DNA of 8,324 nucleotides from an uncultured Lachnospiraceae bacterium. Lineage in GTDB: Bacteria > Bacillota > Clostridia > Lachnospirales > Lachnospiraceae. A program made the translations under genes and the position numbers. The notes under the pieces are model-generated. The model searched no databases. It saw nothing but the letters and a program-made list of their open reading frames with translations, and was not told where the DNA came from. Of the stretch, positions 1 to 5,297 are shown one piece after another. The first letter of the stretch is position 1. Each line of letters starts with the position of its first letter. The DNA is taken from positions 1 to 8,324 of the forward strand of contig CAMPAX010000098.1 of the NCBI GenBank assembly GCA_946633495.1, written 5' to 3'.

Positions 1-38
1 CCTGTTTCTTTGAAGGAGCCTGTCCGGCCATGCATTGA
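1..38 (+). CDS. C-terminal tail of upstream gene, probably TIGR03960 radical SAM protein (partial)
   Basis: Only the last eleven codons are in the window. Read in the third frame they give CFFEGACPAMH and a TGA at 36-38. The two cysteines fit the Cys-rich C-terminal end that I recall for TIGR03960 radical SAM proteins. Those genes normally sit directly upstream of a TIGR03936/DUF2344 gene, which follows here. The first frame is also open from position 1 to a TAA at 61-63 and would put the stop 14 bases before the next start, so the frame choice is uncertain. The assignment rests mainly on context. Confidence 0.35.
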   Translation, partial: CFFEGACPAMH

Positions 39-77
39 ACTCCCTGAAACCGGTATCATATAAAAAAGGATCAGGAA

Positions 78-899
78 GTGGACGATAAGAAAAAGTCAAA
101 TATCAAAGTAAGAGTAAAATATTCGAAGACGGGTCCGCTCAAATTCATCAGTCATCTGGATGTCATGCGGTATTTTCAGAAAAATATACGAAGGGCAGGA
201 CTGGATATTGCTTATACCACGGGCCTCAGCCCGCATCAGGTGATCTCCTTTGCGGCCCCCATGCCGCTTATGCTTACGTCAAAGGCGGAGTATTTTGATG
301 CGGAATTTGTAAACCTTCCGTCTCATGATGAATTCCTGCGGAGACTGAACGAATCGGGCACCGAACATATGAAGGTTTTGGATGCGGCAGTACTCCCGGA
401 GAAAACACTGAATTCCATGGCGGCGGTTACCGCGTCCTCTTATCAGGTGACACTGACAGAGAAGGGGGCCAATGAGATCGGAACTGTCTGGCAAAGTGAT
501 TTTCCGTCGGCTCTGGAAGAAATGGTACAGGCCGATTCGATCGTGGTTATGAAAAAGACCAAGACCAGGGAAGAACCTACGGATATCCGGAATATGATCC
601 ATGAACTCTCTTTTTCCTCGGCTCCGAATGGGCTTACGGACAGTAATGAATCGGATAAAAATGAGGGCCCAAAAGAGAAACAGGCGATTTACATGCTTCT
701 TGCCGCGGGGAGTAAAGTAAACCTTCGCCCGGAACAGGTGCTGACCGAGATCTGCAGACGCTCCGGGGAAAAGTTCGACCGGTTTCATTATGACATCCTG
801 CGGCTGGAAACCTATATGAATCCGCCGGAATCGGATGAGGGATCAGAGGATAAGCGTAGGTTTGTTCCGCTGATCGAAGCGGGGAATCGGACGTTTTGA
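78..899 (+). CDS. TIGR03936 / DUF2344 radical SAM-linked protein
   Basis: This 273-residue protein belongs to the DUF2344 (TIGR03936) family, found next to or fused with TIGR03960 radical SAM proteins. Its biochemical role is not established; context with RNase G and ribosomal proteins suggests RNA or ribosome modification (inference). The family signature is at residues 11-77: VKYSKTGPLKFISHLDVMR, then GLSPHQVISFAAPMPL, then an LTSKAEYFD segment. The start is GTG at 78, preceded by AAAGGA (65-70) at 7 bases; no better start lies upstream. Residues 182-201 form an acidic, polar, low-complexity linker, and an acidic stretch at 250-259 precedes the C-terminus. Together these make it somewhat longer than the roughly 230-240 residues I expect. 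The C-terminal part (202-248) is probably a small helical domain. The gap to the next gene is only 24 bases, so co-transcription is likely. Confidence 0.88.
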   Translation: MDDKKKSNIKVRVKYSKTGPLKFISHLDVMRYFQKNIRRAGLDIAYTTGLSPHQVISFAAPMPLMLTSKAEYFDAEFVNLPSHDEFLRRLNESGTEHMKVLDAAVLPEKTLNSMAAVTASSYQVTLTEKGANEIGTVWQSDFPSALEEMVQADSIVVMKKTKTREEPTDIRNMIHELSFSSAPNGLTDSNESDKNEGPKEKQAIYMLLAAGSKVNLRPEQVLTEICRRSGEKFDRFHYDILRLETYMNPPESDEGSEDKRRFVPLIEAGNRTF

Positions 900-923
900 C
901 AGAAATATCAGGGGGATCATGCT

Positions 924-2360
924 ATGGCAAAAACCGGAAAGAAACTGAATAGAACGAAGCTGATTTTTCGATATGTAAGACCGTTGATCTTAGGCTCTGC
1001 TTTTGTGATGGTCATGAATTCTTCTCTGGTCCATGCAGAGAATCTCTTTTCCGTCAATACGGATCAGTCCATAGAAGAAACGAACGAGACGGCCGCAAAC
1101 CCGAAGCCGGCGGATTTTACGGAAGTGGATCAGCTTCTGCTGGAGGTTCCGCCCAAGCTTTATCGGTTCTCCGACGAGAGTGCGGCCCGGCTTCAGGCTG
1201 CCATCGATGCAGTGGAACGTAACCGGACGGAAGAAGATCAGGCGGAAGTGGATCAGTGGGCGGAGGATCTTCGCTCTGCACTGGACCAGCTGACAAAGGC
1301 CGGCTGGCATACGACATCTGCAGGGATCTGGTACTGTTACGAGGATCAGAACTCCTGGCCGGTGAACAAATGGGAAAAGATCGATGGCATATGGTATCAT
1401 TTTTCAAAAGACGGATACCTGCAGACCGGATGGCTGAAGGATGGAAATGAATGGTATTATCTGCAGGAGGACGGTTCCATGACCATCGGATGGCAGAAGA
1501 TCAATGATACCTGGTATTTCTTTAAATCAAACGGTGCCATGAAGGTGGGCTGGCTGGACTACGAGGGCAGCTGGTATTACATGAAGACGAATGGCGCCAT
1601 GACTACCGGATGGTTTGCAAAACGCGGATACTGGTATTTCTTCCGGACCAGCGGAAAGATGGTCACGGGCTGGAAACAGAGCAAAGGGGACTGGTACTTC
1701 TTTGAATCCGACGGCCGTATGGCCACCGGCATGGTGGAAAGTAAAGGCTCAAAATATTATCTGCAGGCGTCCGGCGTACTTGCCACGGACGGCTGGCTGG
1801 TTCAAAACGGACGAACCTATCATTTTGCAAAGGACGGAAGAGTGGACAAGGATACTGCGGAAGCAGTGCCGCTGACTACCATCAAAGGGTATTATGTAAG
1901 TCCCATGTATGCCGGGAATTACAATACAACGGAAGAAAAGATCGAAGCCATGATCCGGCGTGCATATGATTACAGGAAAGCAGGAACCACGTACCGGATC
2001 TGCTGCTCTCAGAAACCGGGACAATATGCGGACTGCAGCGGACTTGTCATGCAGTGCCTTTACGCAGCCGGTTTTGATCCCGCGCCCGCGACACCCGCAC
2101 ATCATGCTCTTCCGGAAAATGAATATGACTCCCGTACGCTTTATCACAAAGTGAACATGAAGCATGTTTCCTATTCGGAACTGAAAAGAGGAGATCTGGT
2201 CTTTTACCGGAATCCTAAGGGGAGTATCATCATACACGTGGCGATCTATCTGGGAGACGGAAAGGTGATCGAATCCTGGCCTCCGGCGGTGACGGATAAA
2301 TACAAAGTTACCGAAGCCCCTCATACTACGGTATACGGGGTGGCAAGACCCTTTGAATAA
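924..2360 (+). CDS. Secreted NlpC/P60 cell-wall hydrolase with cell-wall-binding repeats
   Basis: This 478-residue protein is probably an exported peptidoglycan endopeptidase. Residues 1-38 form a signal peptide: a long basic start (KTGKKLNRTKLIFRYVR), a hydrophobic core (PLILGSAFVMVM) and a likely cleavage after VHA. Residues 64-124 resemble a FIVAR-like helical module (YRFSDESAARLQAAID..., then NRTEEDQAEVDQWAEDLRSA). Residues 133-306 carry aromatic, Gly-rich repeats with 20-residue period of the CW_binding_1/choline-binding type. Residues about 318-478 are the NlpC/P60 domain: Cys371 in YADCSGLV, His438 in IIHVAIYLGDG, and Glu450 exactly twelve residues later. A Glu at the third position is what I recall for mycobacterial RipA, where His or Asn/Gln is more usual. 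The start at 924 has GGGGG (911-915) at 8 bases. The likely cut is a D,L bond in the stem peptide. The wall ligand of the repeats is unknown and need not be choline. Confidence 0.9.
   Translation: MAKTGKKLNRTKLIFRYVRPLILGSAFVMVMNSSLVHAENLFSVNTDQSIEETNETAANPKPADFTEVDQLLLEVPPKLYRFSDESAARLQAAIDAVERNRTEEDQAEVDQWAEDLRSALDQLTKAGWHTTSAGIWYCYEDQNSWPVNKWEKIDGIWYHFSKDGYLQTGWLKDGNEWYYLQEDGSMTIGWQKINDTWYFFKSNGAMKVGWLDYEGSWYYMKTNGAMTTGWFAKRGYWYFFRTSGKMVTGWKQSKGDWYFFESDGRMATGMVESKGSKYYLQASGVLATDGWLVQNGRTYHFAKDGRVDKDTAEAVPLTTIKGYYVSPMYAGNYNTTEEKIEAMIRRAYDYRKAGTTYRICCSQKPGQYADCSGLVMQCLYAAGFDPAPATPAHHALPENEYDSRTLYHKVNMKHVSYSELKRGDLVFYRNPKGSIIIHVAIYLGDGKVIESWPPAVTDKYKVTEAPHTTVYGVARPFE
1320..1847 (+). repeat. 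Tandem 60-bp coding repeats (cell-wall-binding modules)
   Basis: This part of the hydrolase gene encodes about eight tandem modules of 20 residues with the pattern GxWYYFxxxGxMxTGW. Clear copies end at Trp170, Trp190, Trp210, Trp230 and Trp250, spaced by exactly 20. The first unit (residues 133-150) is degenerate. The sixth ends in Met270 instead of Trp, the seventh has one extra residue before its Gly-Trp, and the last (296-306) is partial. In known relatives these units fold as beta-hairpins that stack into a solenoid, with aromatic residues forming ligand sites. Copies are divergent at DNA level, so this is an old array. Confidence 0.88.
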
Positions 2361-2391
2361 ATCATGAACTGTACGATTTTTTCAAAATCAT

Positions 2392-2420
2392 TTGCATATT
2401 TTGTAGAAATTGTCTATAAT
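2392..2420 (+). promoter_or_regulatory. Sigma-A-type promoter upstream of the zinc-ribbon gene
   Basis: A perfect -10 box TATAAT lies at 2415-2420. A partial -35 box TTGCAT lies at 2392-2397, separated by 17 bases. The surrounding 2375-2440 stretch is AT-rich, in contrast to the flanking genes. Transcription should start near 2427, about 30 bases before the ATG of the 56-residue protein. It probably also supplies the RNase gene downstream. Confidence 0.72.
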
Positions 2421-2456
2421 TAAAGTGACGAAATTAATGAGAATGGAGGTGCTAAT

Positions 2457-2627
2457 ATGGGCCTGTTTGATTTTTTAAAAAAAGGGAACAGCGGGATCCG
2501 TGAATGCCCGTCCTGCGAGTCCAGGGACGTAAGCCCCGCTACCGCAGAGCAATTGGTTGGTGTACAGCAGGAAGAGGGAACACCGTATTTCTGCAATAAT
2601 TGCGGCAAGATCTTTTTCCTGAAATAA
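2457..2627 (+). CDS. Small double-CxxC zinc-ribbon protein (56 aa)
   Basis: This is a short gene of 56 codons plus TAA with strong expression signals: TATAAT at 2415-2420 and a near-ideal Shine-Dalgarno GGAGGT (2445-2450) six bases before the ATG. The protein begins MGLFDFLKKG, a short amphipathic stretch. It has two Cys pairs, Cys17-Pro-Ser-Cys20 and Cys46-Asn-Asn-Cys49, the second inside YFCNNCGKIFF. Four cysteines in this arrangement are typical of a single zinc ribbon (zinc binding is inferred, not shown). I do not recognise a named family and assign no function. The amphipathic start could contact the membrane, and zinc ribbons often bind nucleic acid or protein. It lies 50 bases upstream of the RNase E/G gene and is probably co-transcribed with it. 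The long 25-residue spacer between the pairs is Gln/Glu-rich. Confidence 0.85.
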   Translation: MGLFDFLKKGNSGIRECPSCESRDVSPATAEQLVGVQQEEGTPYFCNNCGKIFFLK

Positions 2628-2677
2628 GTATGCGGCCATGAGATACATATAGACACCTTGACATAAGGATTATAAGT

Positions 2678-4042
2678 GTGAAAGCAGATATTGTTGTAAC
2701 CACATACGATCATAAGAAGATGGGCTTCCTGTTTGAGGATATGAACTTGACGGAAGCCCTGTTCTTTTGTTCTCGGGATTCTGTGGGAAGCATATGTACC
2801 GCCACAGTGGACCGGGTCATTCCCCTGATCGATGCGGCTTTTCTTTCGGGTCCCGACGGGATCCCCCTTTTTTATCAGTTGAAGGAGAATCGTGGCCGTC
2901 ATATCATTTTACGGAACACGAAGAAGAATCGGATTCAGGGGGAGATTTCTGTGGGAGACACGCTGCTGGTCCAGATCCAGTCGGAAGCACAGAAGCAAAA
3001 GCAGATGGCAGCGACCGCAAGGCTTTCTCTGACAGGTGACGCAGTAGTGGTAAATCTGGACGGAACCGTAGGTTTGTCAAAAAAGATCAAAGATCCGAAA
3101 CGAAGAGAAGAGATAAAGGATCTTCTGGAAGAAACGGTTTCCGAATGGGTAAAGGAAGGGGAAAAGGAAGGGACGGATCCGGACCCGGATTTTCGAAAAA
3201 AAACCGGTTTTGGAGTGATCGCCCGTACCTCTGCGGAACATGTATCGGCTGAATATTTACGTTCGGTTACCATAAGATTATTATGTAAACTCGAAGCCTT
3301 GATTCTTTCTGCAAAGACCACTCCGGAGCATCGATGGCTTCATCGAACCGGACTTACACCGGAGGAATATGCACGGGAACTGACAGTGAAGGGGATCTAT
3401 GAAAGTGTCACGGTACATACGGATCTTCCCTGGGATTGTGAAGGGAAATCCGATGGGCTTCGGGAGATAAGTCCCATCCGGGAACCGAAGGATGTGGACC
3501 CCAAAACCCTGGGACGGCTGCATAAGTCCGAAGAAAGAATGGTGCAGATCGATCCCGGTAACCCCGGTTCCGGAGGATATCTGCTTCGCAGATCCTCAGG
3601 AAAGGAGGATCTTCTTGTCATATTTAATATCCGTCCTCTTCTGGAAAAGGCACTGGCACGAAAGGTTTTCCTGAAAAACGGAGGTTATCTTTATATCGAG
3701 CCCACGGAAGCCATGACGGTGATCGATGTCAATTCCGGCAAAAATATAAAGACATCCGGACATGAGGAGGGAGCCATGTCCCAGAATCTTGAGGCGGCCC
3801 GGGAGATCGCAAGACTGCTTCGCCTCAGGAATATTTCCGGCATGATCATGATCGATTTTATCAGCATGCGGAATCCGGAGCATGAGAGAGAACTATTGAC
3901 CCGGTTCCGACAGATGACACAAAACGATCCCTGCCGCGTACAGGTTGTCGATATCACGAAACTCGGCATTGTGGAAGTGACAAGAGAGAAGAAGCTTCCC
4001 CCGCTGGAAGAACAGATGAAAAGAAATGAAAAAAATGATTGA
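2678..4042 (+). CDS. rng: Ribonuclease E/G family endoribonuclease
   Basis: This 454-residue protein is a single-strand-specific endoribonuclease of the RNase E/G family, acting in the cytoplasm on rRNA precursors and mRNA. Residues about 35-117 form the S1-like region (VGSICTATVDRVIP, then DAAFLSG). Arg183-Thr184 in GVIARTSAEH matches the RNase E 5'-monophosphate sensor residues (Arg169-Thr170 in E. coli). The metal-binding catalytic residues are Asp350 in VIDVNSGK and Asp393 in MIDFISM. Their separation of 43 equals that of E. coli Asp303 and Asp346. Residues 134-175 are a highly charged insert. The protein stops at VEVTREKKLPPLEEQM plus nine residues, so the CPxCxG Zn-link and the small domain are absent. 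The start is GTG at 2678 with AAGGA (2665-2669) upstream. The stop codon overlaps the -35 box of the rplU promoter. Confidence 0.92.
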   Translation: MKADIVVTTYDHKKMGFLFEDMNLTEALFFCSRDSVGSICTATVDRVIPLIDAAFLSGPDGIPLFYQLKENRGRHIILRNTKKNRIQGEISVGDTLLVQIQSEAQKQKQMAATARLSLTGDAVVVNLDGTVGLSKKIKDPKRREEIKDLLEETVSEWVKEGEKEGTDPDPDFRKKTGFGVIARTSAEHVSAEYLRSVTIRLLCKLEALILSAKTTPEHRWLHRTGLTPEEYARELTVKGIYESVTVHTDLPWDCEGKSDGLREISPIREPKDVDPKTLGRLHKSEERMVQIDPGNPGSGGYLLRRSSGKEDLLVIFNIRPLLEKALARKVFLKNGGYLYIEPTEAMTVIDVNSGKNIKTSGHEEGAMSQNLEAAREIARLLRLRNISGMIMIDFISMRNPEHERELLTRFRQMTQNDPCRVQVVDITKLGIVEVTREKKLPPLEEQMKRNEKND

Positions 4043-4067
4043 CATAGCCAGGTCGAAATGCTATATT
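4039..4067 (+). promoter_or_regulatory. Strong extended -10 promoter for rplU-prp-rpmA
   Basis: A consensus -35 box TTGACA (4039-4044) and a -10 box TATATT (4062-4067) are separated by exactly 17 bases. TGC directly precedes the -10 box, giving an extended -10 element. The -35 box overlaps the TGA stop of the RNase gene. Predicted transcription start is near 4073, leaving a 5' leader of about 110 bases before rplU. Confidence 0.88.
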
Positions 4068-4073
4068 TACTGA

Positions 4074-4180
4074 GTATGCCGCTCAATGGGGTAGAAGTGC
4101 GTCCGAAAGACGGACTTCGCAAGTGTGCTGATTTATATTTGCACCACCGTAGTTGGCGAGTTTTAATGATAGGAGGTTAA
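4074..4180 (+). promoter_or_regulatory. L21-type ribosomal protein leader (structured 5' UTR)
   Basis: The leader between the promoter and rplU is long and structured, as in the L21 leader described for Firmicutes rplU operons, which is thought to bind L21 for feedback control. One hairpin is GTCCG (4101-4105) with CGGAC (4111-4115) around an AAAGA loop, extended by GAA (4094-4096) with TTC (4116-4118) after a bulge. A second pairs GTGTGC (4123-4128) with GCAC-AC (4141-4147), with C4145 bulged. The stretch GCACCACCGTAGTTGGCGAG (4141-4160) resembles the conserved 3' part of such leaders as I remember it. A covariance-model match was not run. Confidence 0.68.
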
Positions 4181-4184
4181 CCGT

Positions 4185-4493
4185 ATGTACGCAATCATTG
4201 CAACAGGTGGAAAGCAGAACAAGGTAGCTGAGGGAGATATCATTCGGGTTGAAAAGCTCGGCGCAGAAGACGGCGCAGAAGTGACATTTGACGATGTGAT
4301 CGCAGTTCAGAACGACAGCGAGCTTCTCTTTGGCGATGCCGTAAAGAATGCTGCTGTTAAGGCAACCGTAGTAAAGACTGCCAAGGCAAAAAAGGTCGTT
4401 GTTTACAGATATAAGCGCAAGAGCGGATATCACAAGAAGAACGGTCACAGACAGCCGTACACAGAAGTAAAGATCGATTCGATCAATGCGTAA
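4185..4493 (+). CDS. rplU: Large ribosomal subunit protein bL21
   Basis: This 102-residue protein is ribosomal protein L21, which binds 23S rRNA in the 50S subunit. The N-terminus MYAIIATGGKQNKVAEGD is the family signature, and the length matches the usual 102-104 residues. A small oddity is Asn12, where Tyr is common (GGKQYKV). The basic segment AKAKKVVVYRYKRKSGYHKK with the following NGHRQ (residues about 67-89) is the rRNA-binding part. The ATG at 4185 has AGGAGG (4171-4176) at 8 bases. It is the first gene of the rplU-prp-rpmA operon and is likely controlled by the leader upstream. Arg codons here are mostly CGC, AGA and CGG at low counts in a Lys-rich frame, as expected for a highly expressed gene. 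Confidence 0.98.
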   Translation: MYAIIATGGKQNKVAEGDIIRVEKLGAEDGAEVTFDDVIAVQNDSELLFGDAVKNAAVKATVVKTAKAKKVVVYRYKRKSGYHKKNGHRQPYTEVKIDSINA

Positions 4494-4503
4494 TCATTTT
4501 GTT

Positions 4504-4556
4504 GTCTGATGATCGTCGGGTCGTTGTATCATTTGCAGACGTATAACGTTCTGCAA
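4504..4556 (+). promoter_or_regulatory. Two mutually exclusive RNA hairpins between rplU and prp
   Basis: Hairpin A pairs GTCTG (4504-4508) with CAGAC (4536-4540) and ATGAT (4509-4513) with ATCAT (4528-4532), leaving TTG bulged at 4533-4535. Hairpin B pairs TTGCAG (4533-4538) with CTGCAA (4551-4556) and ACGT (4539-4542) with ACGT (4546-4549), with an ATA loop and T4550 bulged. Each has ten base pairs. They share 4533-4540 and cannot form together. Hairpin B ends one base before the AAAGG that serves prp. No U-tract follows, so neither is a simple terminator. Confidence 0.5.
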
Positions 4557-4564
4557 GAAAGGCT

Positions 4565-4900
4565 ATGACAGAAACTATGATCCAGGCAAAGTTTTATCTG
4601 CATGACAAAACCTATTTTGGATTCGCCATTACCGGACATGCGGAATATGCAGAACCGGGAGAGGATATCCTGTGTGCTGCGGTATCCGCGTTGGCGATCA
4701 ATACCGTGAATTCCATTGAGGCTCTTACAAAGGACCGCCTGATCGTTGAAGAAAAGGACGGGTTTCTCCGGGCAAAGATCCTCGGAAAGGTAAGTGATGC
4801 AGGCAGCACTCTCTTCAAATCGCTTCGTATAGGTCTCTGCAAGATCTACGAAGAATATGGAGATGAGTATATTCGAATATTCTTTAAGGAGGTATCTTAA
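4565..4900 (+). CDS. prp: Ribosomal-processing cysteine protease Prp (YsxB family)
   Basis: Prp cleaves the N-terminal extension of L27 before or during 50S assembly, and is encoded between L21 and L27 in Firmicutes. The 111-residue protein shows the family core GHAEYAEPGEDILCAAVSAL. His25 and Cys37 form the catalytic pair, spaced by twelve as in the Staphylococcus aureus enzyme (His22, Cys34). The start is uncertain. AAAGG (4558-4562) is only two bases from the ATG at 4565, which is too close, and fourteen from the ATG at 4577 (Met5). Starting at Met5 (MIQAKFYLHD) matches the usual family N-terminus better and gives 107 residues. The Shine-Dalgarno for rpmA lies inside the last codons of this gene. 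Confidence 0.94.
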   Translation: MTETMIQAKFYLHDKTYFGFAITGHAEYAEPGEDILCAAVSALAINTVNSIEALTKDRLIVEEKDGFLRAKILGKVSDAGSTLFKSLRIGLCKIYEEYGDEYIRIFFKEVS

Positions 4901-4901
4901 C

Positions 4902-5183
4902 GTGCTGAAGATGAATTTACAGCTCTTCGCTCATAAGAAGGGTGTCGGTTCCACGAAGAACGGTCGTGATTCCGAAGCTAAGCGCCTTGGAGCAAAAAGA
5001 GCAGACGGACAGTTTGTAAAAGCAGGAAATATTTTATACAGACAGCGTGGAACAAAGATTCATCCGGGACTCAATGTTGGACGTGGCGGAGACGACACAC
5101 TTTTCGCATTGACAGATGGAGTTGTTCGGTGTGAGAGACTCGGAAGGGACAGAAAGCAGGTTTCTGTACATCCGGTAGCTTAA
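4902..5183 (+). CDS. rpmA: Large ribosomal subunit protein bL27 with Prp-cleaved extension
   Basis: This 93-residue protein is L27, whose N-terminal tail reaches the peptidyl-transferase centre. I choose the GTG at 4902: AAGGAGG (4886-4892) lies nine bases upstream, while the internal ATG at 4911 is eighteen away. This start gives MLKMNLQLFA-HKKGVGSTKN, matching the extension that Prp removes after Phe-Ala in Staphylococcus aureus. Processing should leave His11-Lys-Lys as the mature end. The body (GRDSEAKRLGAKRADGQ, RQRGTKIHPG, DDTLFAL) is typical. Only one base separates it from the prp stop, so the two are probably translationally coupled. A longer in-frame reading from 4857 exists but runs over prp and has no ribosome site. 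Confidence 0.97.
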   Translation: MLKMNLQLFAHKKGVGSTKNGRDSEAKRLGAKRADGQFVKAGNILYRQRGTKIHPGLNVGRGGDDTLFALTDGVVRCERLGRDRKQVSVHPVA

Positions 5184-5196
5184 GACGATTCGAGAG

Positions 5197-5233
5197 GGAG
5201 CTTTGTGGAGACACATAAGCTCCTTCTTATTTT
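5197..5233 (+). terminator. Intrinsic terminator after rpmA
   Basis: GGAGCTT (5197-5203) pairs with AAGCTCC (5217-5223), and TGTG (5204-5207) with CACA (5212-5215), with T5216 bulged. The loop is GAGA, a GNRA tetraloop. The run TTCTTATTTT (5224-5233) follows directly. This gives an eleven-pair stem with a moderately T-rich tail, so it likely ends or attenuates the rplU operon before obgE. I saw no convincing promoter between it and obgE, which suggests partial readthrough. Confidence 0.75.
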
Positions 5234-5297
5234 GGTTTCGATCGTGCCGGGTGACGGATATGCGTGCACTGATCGATTCAATGGGAGGCTTTGATTC

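Noticed and set aside
279..788. Long minus-strand open frame opposite the DUF2344 gene.
   Set aside because: It is antisense to a conserved gene, has no family resemblance and no ribosome site. Other minus-strand frames, for example 1749-2324 and 5811-6590, were dismissed for the same reason.
1320..1847. The 60-base periodicity as a possible CRISPR or tandem DNA repeat.
   Set aside because: The repeats are in frame, divergent at DNA level and encode a known protein module, so protein repeat structure explains them.
2375..2389. GATTTT/AAAATC hairpin after the hydrolase gene as a terminator.
   Set aside because: The stem has six pairs, almost all A-T, with a three-base loop. It would be too weak to stop transcription and is more likely part of the AT-rich promoter region.
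2658..2676. TTGACA (2658-2663) followed by TATAAG (2671-2676) before the RNase gene, looking like a promoter.
   Set aside because: The spacer is only seven bases, and no -10-like box lies about 17 bases downstream. The RNase gene is better explained by transcription from the promoter at 2392-2420.
4857..4901. Upstream in-frame ATG as the start of rpmA, giving a 108-residue L27.
   Set aside because: It would lie inside prp without a ribosome site, and GTG at 4902 has AAGGAGG at correct distance and yields the known L27 N-terminus.
5232..5262. TTGGTT and GATATG as a promoter for obgE.
   Set aside because: Both boxes match poorly and the spacing is 19 bases, so I do not call it.
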